A stretch of 6,520 nucleotides of DNA from Gp13-AA77 sp036521995 (GTDB lineage: Bacteria; Acidobacteriota; Terriglobia; UBA7540): assembly GCA_036521995.1 (NCBI GenBank), contig DATDGR010000110.1, positions 1 to 6,520 of the forward strand, in the 5' to 3' direction. Within the stretch, counting starts at the first letter, position 1, and each line of letters starts with the position of its first letter. The position numbers and the translations under genes were made by a program. Shown here piece after piece: positions 1 to 5,969 of this stretch. The notes under the pieces are model-generated. The model saw nothing but the letters and a program-made list of their open reading frames with translations. It made no database searches and had not been told where the DNA came from.

Positions 1-2110
1 CCACGCTAGGGTTGATCTCAACCTCCTGCACTTCCACGGAGCCGCCGTCCTGCCCATCGCGAGTTACCTTCGCCTTGGTGGGAAAATGAATTCCTGCGAA
101 TTCCCTCCAATCGCTGAGGTCGAGCACCCTTTCCGCCGGACCGGCCATATCGACGACGTGCGAGGAGATTCGCAGGATCCTGCCGGTCTGCGGATCAACA
201 TACCAGCGCACGCCGGCGCCATCGGCATTGACATCCAGGATCTCGGTGTTCACCTCCCCAACCTTGGCCGTACCGGAAACCGCGAAGGCGTACTTAGGAT
301 CGTCGGCGTGTTGCGCCACCGAGAGCTCGGCGCGCCGGACGTCTTTCAACACCTCTTCCCTCTGCGAATCAGGCAGGTCTTGCGTGCCCTGGGGGGCGGA
401 CATGAAGCCCACTTTGGGCGTGGCCACGATGGTCACCTCGCCCATCGGCGTCTGAAGCGTGGTCCGGCTCTCATCCGGAAAGACCGCGACCTCCTCCATC
501 TCGATGTTGAATTCGCCCTGTGAGGTCTTGGCGTCGATCGCGCTCTTGGTGCGAAGGGCGTGGACGGCGTGCACTTTTTCGGCGCCGCCCAGCGCCTCGA
601 TCACTTTGGCCAGCAGGGCCCTCCCCGCAGGGTTGGAGCCGGCGGACGGCTTCGCGCTTGAGCCGGTCCGGGGAGGGATACTCACGTCCATGGTGGTAAC
701 CGGTCCGAAGCTCGAAAGCGGTTTATCGAATTCTGATGCTTTGCCCAACACCAGGACGGCCAACTGGTCCTTGTGGATATACTTCTCGGCCACGCGCTGC
801 ACGTCCTGCAAGGTGACTTTCTCAATGCCCGCCCGGTAGCGCTCCAGAAAGTCTGGGGGGTATCCGTAGAACTCATAGTTCATGCGCTCGGCAAGCACCT
901 TGGCCTTGGAATCAAACTCGAACACGAAGGAGTTGAGAATAGAATCTTTGGCCTTCTGGAGCTCTTCCGCCGTGGGCGGCCTCGTCTTCAGCCCGTCGAT
1001 CTCCTCGTCCAGAGCCTGAATGGCCGCCGCCGTGCTGCCGCTCTTGGTCCCCATACTGATCTGGAACAGGCCGGGATGGTCGAAGGCGGTACCGATTCCG
1101 CCCCGCACATCGTAGGCTAGCCCCTTCTTCGTCCGAATGTCCTCGATCAGGCGCGACGAGAAGCTGCCGCCGAAGATCTGGTTGAGCACCTCGATCGCAT
1201 AGAAGTCGGGATTGTCGCGCCGGATCCCGAGCGCAACCATGCGGATGTTGCTCTGGTCTACGTCGTCTTTCTGGACGAAGTACACTCCGGGCTTTGGACC
1301 CTGGAAGGAGACCTGGAGGGGTGGAAGAGCCGGACCCTTCTCCCACGAGCCGAACGCGGCGCGAAGCTTTTCTTCCATGGCCTTCGAATCAAAATCCCCT
1401 ACCACGCCCAAGACGATGTTGTTGGGATGTACGTACTTGCGATGCCAGTTCACCAGATCATCGCGTGTGACCGCGGCCACGGTGGCATATTCGGCCTGGC
1501 GCGCGTAAGGCGAATCGGCGCCGTAAGCCAGCTTCTGGGCCTCGCGGGCCGCGATTCCTTCCGGCTCGTCATTGCGGCGTGCAATCGCGGTATCGACCTG
1601 CTGTTTGGCCACGGAGATCTTGTCTTCACGAAACTCGGGCTCCTGCAGGAGCTCGACAAATACCTGGAAGACCTCGTCCAGGTTGTCCTTCAGGCAGTCC
1701 CAGCTCAGATGGGTGGAATCCACGCCGGCCCCAGCTTCCACCCGCGCGGCGCGCGCCGCCAGACAATCGTCGAGCGCGTCCCCTGTCTGATCTTTGGTGC
1801 CGCCCGTGCGCCAGACGTCGGCGTAGATCTGCACCAGGCCGGCCTTGGCGGCGGGCTCATCGCGCGACCCTCCCCGGATGCGCGCGGTGCCGCGAACCAG
1901 TGGCAGCTCATGATCCTCCTGTAAGAAGATCACCATGCCGTTGGGCAGTTCCACGCGGCGCGGCTCCTGCGGATGGAAAGGAGCGAGCGGCGGAATACGG
2001 ATCTGCTTCCAGTCGCTCACCTGGGCATTCACCACTGGAGCGAACGAGCCCAGACCTAGGACCGCCAGGCACAGCCACATCCGACAATCGTCCGCATTCC
2101 TTCGCCTCAT
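1..2110 (-). CDS. M16-fold peptidase-like subunit lacking the zinc motif, with extra C-terminal domain (partial, 3' end off window)
   Basis: The frame is open for 703 codons from the ATG at 2110 to the left edge with no stop, so the C-terminus is missing. Residues 1-29 are a signal peptide (hydrophobic core from about 11, likely cleavage after VNA). Two M16 domains follow, at about 50-255 and 270-465. At the family's HxxEH site the protein has AGLVQIYAD (Q94, A97, D98), and the third zinc ligand position, near residue 174, is Thr/Ala. It should therefore bind no catalytic zinc. The C-terminal M16 domain keeps SRLIEDIRTKKGLAY, with Arg326 and Tyr333 spaced as in the family's R/Y substrate-binding pair. 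After a Ser/Pro/Gly-rich linker (about 475-496), residues 497-703 form an additional domain rich in beta-strand pattern, starting ALLAKVIEALGGAEKV. It resembles lipoprotein-sorting (LolA/LolB-like) domains, but that is only a resemblance. The start overlaps the stop of the upstream peptidase (TGATG) and has a GGAGGTGA ribosome site 7 nt away. It probably acts in the periplasm as the partner subunit of the upstream enzyme. Confidence 0.9.
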   Translation of the reverse strand, partial: MRRRNADDCRMWLCLAVLGLGSFAPVVNAQVSDWKQIRIPPLAPFHPQEPRRVELPNGMVIFLQEDHELPLVRGTARIRGGSRDEPAAKAGLVQIYADVWRTGGTKDQTGDALDDCLAARAARVEAGAGVDSTHLSWDCLKDNLDEVFQVFVELLQEPEFREDKISVAKQQVDTAIARRNDEPEGIAAREAQKLAYGADSPYARQAEYATVAAVTRDDLVNWHRKYVHPNNIVLGVVGDFDSKAMEEKLRAAFGSWEKGPALPPLQVSFQGPKPGVYFVQKDDVDQSNIRMVALGIRRDNPDFYAIEVLNQIFGGSFSSRLIEDIRTKKGLAYDVRGGIGTAFDHPGLFQISMGTKSGSTAAAIQALDEEIDGLKTRPPTAEELQKAKDSILNSFVFEFDSKAKVLAERMNYEFYGYPPDFLERYRAGIEKVTLQDVQRVAEKYIHKDQLAVLVLGKASEFDKPLSSFGPVTTMDVSIPPRTGSSAKPSAGSNPAGRALLAKVIEALGGAEKVHAVHALRTKSAIDAKTSQGEFNIEMEEVAVFPDESRTTLQTPMGEVTIVATPKVGFMSAPQGTQDLPDSQREEVLKDVRRAELSVAQHADDPKYAFAVSGTAKVGEVNTEILDVNADGAGVRWYVDPQTGRILRISSHVVDMAGPAERVLDLSDWREFAGIHFPTKAKVTRDGQDGGSVEVQEVEINPSV

Positions 2111-3654
2111 CACTGCTTCACCTCCGCGGCGCTCTCCACCGGACCCTGAGTTTGGGCTGGACCTGTCTCGATGATGCCCACGACCCGATTCGAGTCCACA
2201 AAAGTCTGCTGGGCGGCCTGCCGGATGTCGGCCTTGGTGAGCTTGTCGATGCGGTCGGACTCGTGGAAGAACTCCCGCCAATCACCAAACTGCCCCTGGT
2301 TGGTGGCAAACTGATTGGCCAGCCCTTCGTTGCTTTGCAGGCTGCGCATCAGGTCCGCCTTGACGCGTGTCTTCACCATCTTCAGCTCTTCGTCGCTGAT
2401 GTCGTCGTTCTTCAGCCGCTCGATCTCGGCGCGGATCGCAGCCTGCAACTCTTCCGGGGTGTGGCCGGGCGTGGGAACGGCAAAAAAGACGAAGAGGTCA
2501 GGATACTTGGCGCCGGGAAAGTCGTTGAACCCGCCCGCAAAGGCCGCGATCTTCTTGTCGCGCACCAGCGAACGGTAGAGGCGCGAGGTGCGCCCATTCG
2601 ACATCAGGTCCTGCAAGGCATCAAAAGCGGGCTCGGTTTTGGTGTTGCGCCCGCTCGGCTTGTGGTAGCCTTCGACGTAAAAGGGTTGCGCCTGCTCGTG
2701 CAGGATCACTTCGCGCTCCGATTGCTGCGGAGGCTCCACCGTGGCCAGCATTTCGGGCTTTGGCTGCTTGGGCAGCCGGCCGAAGTACTTCTCGATAATC
2801 GGCATTACCTCCGAGGGTGTAACGTCCCCCACAATCGCCACCGTCATATTGGAAGCCACGTAGTACTTGTCGAAGAAGTGCTCGGCGTCCGTGGCCGAGA
2901 ACGTCCGCAGGTCCGAAGGCCAGCCGATCACCGGCCGCCCGTAAGGATGGGCTATGAATGCGGTGCCCAGAAATTGCTCAAAGAGCCGTCCGTTAGGATC
3001 GCTGTCCGTCCTCATGCGGCGTTCTTCGAACACCACGTCGCGCTCTTTGTAGAATTCGCGAAAAGCGGGTTGCAGGAATCTCTCCGATTCGAGGTAGGCC
3101 CAGAGCTCGACGCGATTGGACGGAAAAGAGTAGACGTAGTTGGTGGACTCCGAAGTGGTGAAGGCGTTCATCCCCACACCGCCATTCTCTTCTACGATGG
3201 TGTCGAAGGCGTGCGGCACCACGTATTGGTCGGCGGCGGTGATGGCCTGCTTCCAGGCCTTTTCCAGCTCCGCCACTTTCTGGTCGTCGCGGCCGAACTC
3301 CTTGCGCCGCTCGCGGTCGTAGGCGGCGTAGGCGGTCTCAACCTGGGCGAGGGCTGCCTTTTCAGCGGGCCAATTCGTGGTGCCGATCTTGTCGGTTCCT
3401 TTGAAAGCCATGTGCTCGAACATGTGCGCCAGGCCCGTGGTGCCCGGGTACTCACGATCGGCGCCGACATCCACATACGTGAAAAAAGAAACGACAGGCG
3501 CCTCGTGCCGCTCGCAAATGATGACCGTAAGCCCGTTATCCAGCACCTTCACCGTCACCCGCTTTTCCAGGGATGCCAGGTCCTGCGCGCGCCCTACCGC
3601 GCCTCCGAGCAGCAGGACACACGCCAGGACCGCAGCCCCTCGGGGAATTCTCAT
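2110..3654 (-). CDS. Secreted zinc-dependent M16 family peptidase (catalytic subunit)
   Basis: This is a 514-residue protein of the pitrilysin/mitochondrial-processing-peptidase family (M16), which cleaves peptides or unfolded segments inside a clam-like chamber. Residues 1-23 are a signal peptide (AAVLACVLLLGGAV core, cleavage near GRA|QD), so it acts outside the cytoplasm. The inverted zinc motif is GLAHMFEHMAFKGT, with His77, Glu80 (general base) and His81. The third ligand is probably Glu211 in ERDVVFEERRM, with the accessory Glu204 seven residues before it. The spacing from His81 to Glu211 is about 130 residues instead of the usual 76-78. The difference is a Lys/Glu-rich, helix-like insertion at about 95-150. 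The C-terminal domain has SRLYRSLVRDKKIAAF: Arg365 is present, but the partner Tyr is Phe372. That loss, matched by the next gene's complementary retention, suggests heterodimer formation. The ATG at 3654 is supported by an ideal Shine-Dalgarno sequence. The stop overlaps the start of the partner gene by one base. Confidence 0.96.
   Translation of the reverse strand: MRIPRGAAVLACVLLLGGAVGRAQDLASLEKRVTVKVLDNGLTVIICERHEAPVVSFFTYVDVGADREYPGTTGLAHMFEHMAFKGTDKIGTTNWPAEKAALAQVETAYAAYDRERRKEFGRDDQKVAELEKAWKQAITAADQYVVPHAFDTIVEENGGVGMNAFTTSESTNYVYSFPSNRVELWAYLESERFLQPAFREFYKERDVVFEERRMRTDSDPNGRLFEQFLGTAFIAHPYGRPVIGWPSDLRTFSATDAEHFFDKYYVASNMTVAIVGDVTPSEVMPIIEKYFGRLPKQPKPEMLATVEPPQQSEREVILHEQAQPFYVEGYHKPSGRNTKTEPAFDALQDLMSNGRTSRLYRSLVRDKKIAAFAGGFNDFPGAKYPDLFVFFAVPTPGHTPEELQAAIRAEIERLKNDDISDEELKMVKTRVKADLMRSLQSNEGLANQFATNQGQFGDWREFFHESDRIDKLTKADIRQAAQQTFVDSNRVVGIIETGPAQTQGPVESAAEVKQ
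2118..2125 (-). promoter_or_regulatory. Ribosome binding site of the second M16 gene, inside the first
   Basis: GGAGGTGA reads on the minus strand 7 nt before the ATG at 2110, within the last codons of the upstream peptidase. It fixes ATG 2110 as the start in preference to the in-frame ATG ten codons later. Together with the TGATG overlap it points to translational coupling of the two subunits. Confidence 0.75.
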
Positions 3655-3661
3655 GCCGTTC

Positions 3662-3670
3662 TCACCTCCT
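3662..3670 (-). promoter_or_regulatory. Strong ribosome binding site of the M16 catalytic gene
   Basis: AGGAGGTGA on the minus strand is a full complement to the 16S anti-Shine-Dalgarno core. It sits 7 nt before the ATG at 3654 and makes that start secure. Confidence 0.85.
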
Positions 3671-3702
3671 GATTCTCCACAAAATTGCGCGCTGTAACCT
3701 TG

Positions 3703-3708
3703 ATTATA
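3703..3708 (-). promoter_or_regulatory. Candidate -10 element (TATAAT) for the M16 operon
   Basis: A perfect TATAAT lies on the minus strand in GGCTATAATCAAGG, about 50 nt upstream of the M16 start. It would give a leader of roughly 40 nt. No convincing -35 hexamer is present: the position 17 nt upstream reads AAGGAG. The segment is also more A+T-rich than its surroundings, as expected of a promoter. This is a single-element prediction only. Confidence 0.4.
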
Positions 3709-3772
3709 GCCTGTTCTCCGGCACTCTCCTTCTCATAGCGCTTTAGCAGTTCATTGAAAAACTCACGCAGCC

Positions 3773-3882
3773 TGTCATTCTGAGGAGCCTTTGGCGACGA
3801 AAGCCTGTCCTGAGCGGAGCGAAGGAAATCTCGCATTGCTTGGGTTTTCAGAGCGAGATTCCTCGCTGCGCTCGGAATGACA
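3773..3882. repeat. Long imperfect inverted repeat, dispersed REP/MITE-like element
   Basis: The outer ends TGTCATTC (3773-3780) and GAATGACA (3875-3882) are perfect inverted repeats. Inside, GAGCGGAGCGAAGGAAATCTCGC (3812-3834) pairs with the segment at 3853-3873 over about 21 bp, with one mismatch and two single-base bulges, around an 18-nt loop. About 30 unpaired bases (3781-3810) lie on the left side only. Elements with GTCATTCTGAG..GAGCGAAG ends recur between genes in Acidobacteriota and some other phyla, which I recall as a general pattern and cannot check here. It starts 43 bases beyond the DUF4239 stop, so its RNA hairpin could also end or stabilise that transcript, although no T-tract follows. 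No transposase gene is present. Confidence 0.7.
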
Positions 3883-3924
3883 CGGCGAGCAGAGCGACCT
3901 CCTGCAAACGGGATCGAGGTGTGG

Positions 3925-4689
3925 TTACTGCGGTGGCAGGGACTGGGAGAGGCTCACCAGATTCTGCGGAGGCACATGAATGAGGCCGCCGCGCGGGCTG
4001 TCAATGTCCGCGATAAGAAGGAACGCGATGGAGACAATCAGCGGCAGAACAAAAAGCACGCTGGCTCTTGCCTGAGCACTGCGCCCCCCGTAGCCCACCA
4101 ACACGTTGCAGCAGACGGCGATCAGGATCATTAAACCCCAGGCCGCCGTTGGGATGCGGTTCCACCAGGCGGCCTGGGTGTATCCCTGCGAGTTCAACAC
4201 ACCGTTCATACCCGTAACCGCGAGGGCGGTCACGGGTGTTGGTTGCGCCGCCGCTGCAGTCTGCACCGCAGACCACATCTCCGCCTGCAGTTGAGCGGTA
4301 TCAGCGTTGACCTTTTGAAGGTCGCGCTCATTGCGGGTTCGATAGAACAAAACGCGCAGATTGAGATATTTGGTCAGCAGCGCACGCAATCGCGCCCCAT
4401 CGGCGGCCGGCAGCAGGCCCGTCCGGACATATTCCGTGCCGATCGTATTGGCCTCTTCCTCCTCGTCGTTCCGGCGTTGATCGTAGCGGCCGATGGCCAT
4501 CGAAAAAGTGAATCCGATGATGAGGGCCAGCAGCGTCAAAGTAGCCGCCTGCACAAAACCGTATTCTTCCCGCGCCTCCTCTTTTAGAGGCCGCCGCTTT
4601 CGAAAAAACCCCCCGATCCGCGCCGCCAGCCACATGACGAACATCGAGAGCGCGAAAACAAGGAATGGATTGCTCCTCAGATCGGTCAT
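3925..4689 (-). CDS. DUF4239 / bestrophin-like four-helix membrane protein
   Basis: This is a 254-residue integral membrane protein. Its hydrophobic segments fall at about 8-28, 47-67, 182-200 and 209-228, with a roughly 115-residue, mostly helical hydrophilic region between the second and third. Two family signatures are clear. One is RYDQRRNDEEEEANTIGTEY just after helix 2. The other is ADIDSPRGGLIHV just after helix 4. Together they match the DUF4239 (bestrophin-like) family. Members are often compared with bestrophin anion channels, but a transport role is unproven and I assign none. I chose the ATG at 4689 because AGGGTG lies 9 nt upstream. A GTG at 4701 is in frame and would add four residues, but it has no usable ribosome site of its own. 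The 125-base gap before it shows no strong terminator, so it could be cotranscribed with the HEAT gene. Confidence 0.88.
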   Translation of the reverse strand: MTDLRSNPFLVFALSMFVMWLAARIGGFFRKRRPLKEEAREEYGFVQAATLTLLALIIGFTFSMAIGRYDQRRNDEEEEANTIGTEYVRTGLLPAADGARLRALLTKYLNLRVLFYRTRNERDLQKVNADTAQLQAEMWSAVQTAAAAQPTPVTALAVTGMNGVLNSQGYTQAAWWNRIPTAAWGLMILIAVCCNVLVGYGGRSAQARASVLFVLPLIVSIAFLLIADIDSPRGGLIHVPPQNLVSLSQSLPPQ

Positions 4690-4698
4690 AGGCTGTCG

Positions 4699-4704
4699 CA
4701 CCCT
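4699..4704 (-). promoter_or_regulatory. Ribosome binding site that decides the DUF4239 start
   Basis: AGGGTG reads on the minus strand 9 nt before the ATG at 4689. It contains the alternative GTG start at 4701, which therefore more likely serves as part of the ribosome site than as the initiation codon. Confidence 0.45.
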
Positions 4705-4814
4705 GTTCTGGTCAGCTTACCGGATATTACTTCCGTGTGGGCGACGGTCCGTCCGGGTCTACCGAACGTGCCGGATCGACTGTCTGGATTGAAGCGCTGT
4801 TTCCAGGGAGCATA

Positions 4815-5681
4815 TTACTTTCTCCCCTTATTTGACACGGTGGACAGATGGATTACCGCGGCGGCCGCCGTGAGCTTCACCTCTTCTTTTTCGTCCTTCA
4901 GCCCCGAAGCTAAATCCGGCAACAGCGCAGCATCGCCACGCTTGGCGAGAGCCTGGAAGGCGGCCGCCCTCACCAGCGAGTCCTTGTCGGTGGTGGCGGC
5001 CACCAACGCCTTTCCGGAGAGCGGATCCGGGTCCGTGGCCAGCATCTTGATCGCGGCCGCCTTTACGATCGGCTCTTTCGACTCACTTGCGTGAATGGCA
5101 TCAAAAACCTGGAGACCGTATCCGCCAAAGGGCACGAATCCGATCCCCTGTTCGAAGGCCATGGTTTCCATCTGCTTGGGATTTTGCAGGAGCTGGTCCA
5201 GCTCTTTCTCTTCGCTCCCAACCAGGCTTTCGCCGGACTTGCGTTGTCCCGTGAGCACCGCGTAGAAGACCTCGTATCCCTTTTCGTCTCCAAGCTGGAC
5301 TAGGGATTTGGCCGCGGCCATCGACACCGCGCCTTCCGTGTCTTTGCGCGCAGCCTGCTCCAATCTTGGAATTGCACTCTTGGCCTTCATGGCGCCGAGT
5401 GACAGTGCAGCCGCCGCGCGCACGTCCGGCTTCTGATCTTGCAAGCCCTTCTCCGCCATGCCCACAGCCTTGGCATCGCCGGGGATCAATTGCAGCACTC
5501 TCATGGTGGCGGTTCGCTGGTCGCTGCTTTTGTCGGCGGCGTCAGACTGCAGGATGCTCCAAGCCTGGTCGAGCGGTGCTTGGGCGCATATAGGATTCGG
5601 GACCAGCAAGCCCAAAGCCACGAAGAAAACGGTTACCGTCAGTGTCAGAAATCTCCATTCTTGATTGTTAAGCGGCGGCAT
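4815..5681 (-). CDS. Exported HEAT-repeat protein
   Basis: This 288-residue protein has a signal peptide: hydrophobic residues 11-27, with likely cleavage after ICAQA at 35. There is no proper lipobox cysteine. The mature part is Ala/Leu-rich alpha-solenoid. Recognisable HEAT units include DVRAAAALSLGAMKAKSAIP (about 86-105), the units around 117-133 and 204-220, SLVRAAAFQALAKRGDAALL (235-254) and EVKLTAAAAVIHL (267-279). Between the second and third units is an acidic helical stretch (about 146-172) followed by a glycine-rich segment, GIGFVPFGGYGL (179-190). Such proteins usually act as binding scaffolds. No catalytic residues are evident and the partner is unknown. The start ATG has AGGAGG at 5686-5691, only 4 nt away, which is short but usable, and no other start preserves the signal peptide. 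Confidence 0.88.
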   Translation of the reverse strand: MPPLNNQEWRFLTLTVTVFFVALGLLVPNPICAQAPLDQAWSILQSDAADKSSDQRTATMRVLQLIPGDAKAVGMAEKGLQDQKPDVRAAAALSLGAMKAKSAIPRLEQAARKDTEGAVSMAAAKSLVQLGDEKGYEVFYAVLTGQRKSGESLVGSEEKELDQLLQNPKQMETMAFEQGIGFVPFGGYGLQVFDAIHASESKEPIVKAAAIKMLATDPDPLSGKALVAATTDKDSLVRAAAFQALAKRGDAALLPDLASGLKDEKEEVKLTAAAAVIHLSTVSNKGRK

Positions 5682-5685
5682 CGCA

Positions 5686-5691
5686 CCTCCT
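5686..5691 (-). promoter_or_regulatory. Ribosome binding site of the HEAT-repeat gene
   Basis: AGGAGG reads on the minus strand with a 4-nt spacer (TGCG) to the ATG at 5681. The sequence is optimal and the spacing tight. Confidence 0.65.
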
Positions 5692-5720
5692 GTGCTCCAT
5701 CGCTTCCACTTTCAGCTCAC

Positions 5721-5726
5721 ATCATA
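5721..5726 (-). promoter_or_regulatory. Candidate -10 element of the HEAT-repeat gene
   Basis: TATGAT (five of six matches to TATAAT) lies on the minus strand in CGTGTATGATGTGAG, about 40 nt upstream of the start codon. The expected -35 position reads GCACTT, a poor match, so support is limited to the -10 and the position. Confidence 0.3.
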
Positions 5727-5744
5727 CACGAACCGCGGCCCCCA

Positions 5745-5773
5745 AGTGCCGGCCCAGCGCGGGCGCGGGCACT
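5745..5773. other. GC-rich hairpin in the divergent intergenic region
   Basis: AGTGCC (5745-5750) pairs perfectly with GGCACT (5768-5773), and GCCC (5752-5755) pairs with GGGC (5761-5764) around the loop AGCGC, with an asymmetric internal bulge. It lies between two divergently read genes, so a terminator role is not expected, and there is no T-tract on either side. It could be an operator or simply GC-rich sequence. Confidence 0.4.
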
Positions 5774-5776
5774 TCA

Positions 5777-5809
5777 GTTGACCACGGGTTGACCAGGATT
5801 TGACTTGAC
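5777..5809. repeat. Three-unit 11-bp direct repeat (TTGAC boxes)
   Basis: The units are GTTGACCACGG (5777-5787), GTTGACCAGGA (5788-5798) and a diverged TTTGACTTGAC (5799-5809). The TTGAC core begins at 5778, 5789 and 5800, exactly 11 bp apart, with a fourth copy at 5805. A one-helical-turn period in a divergent promoter gap is what tandem activator or repressor sites look like. TTGAC is also the -35 consensus core, but no matching -10 is visible at 16-18 bp from any copy. Confidence 0.5.
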
Positions 5810-5969
5810 GGGTCACCCCTAGAACATCACCCTCAAGGTGTTGCTCACCTCTAACCGGGTTCACCTCAGACGATCCGGCTGGAGGCCAGAAAGCGGATCC
5901 CGGGAATCACTTGTGCCTGGGTCTTGCGGGACGGTCCCACCGGAGACGGACGCCCCGAAGGAGGGTTTC

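Noticed and set aside
912..1346. A 144-codon minus-strand frame within the second M16 gene
   Set aside because: It is an alternative frame of the same strand; the true frame contains the M16 R/Y motif and continues without a stop across the whole region.
1..3654. Frameshifted single M16 peptidase split in two
   Set aside because: Each protein has its own signal peptide, ribosome site and complete two-domain M16 fold, so they are two genes and not one broken gene.
1579..3672. A 697-codon open frame on the plus strand opposite both M16 genes
   Set aside because: It is antisense to two clearly recognisable M16 proteins, and has no recognisable domain, a skewed Arg/Pro-rich composition and no ribosome site. 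GC-rich codon use on the minus strand keeps this opposite frame free of stops.
3811..3873. Rho-independent terminator for the DUF4239 transcript
   Set aside because: The stem is strong but no T-tract follows on the minus strand, and the flanking matching ends fit a dispersed repeat better.
4724..4729. TAATAT as a -10 element for the DUF4239 gene
   Set aside because: The -35 position reads ACGGAC and the hexamer is a weak match; evidence is too thin to list.
4743..4753. GACGGTCCGTC palindrome upstream of the DUF4239 gene, with a similar GGGACGGTCCC at 5928-5938
   Set aside because: Both are 5-bp arms around one base, which is common by chance at this G+C. Two sites sharing 8 bases do not establish an operator.
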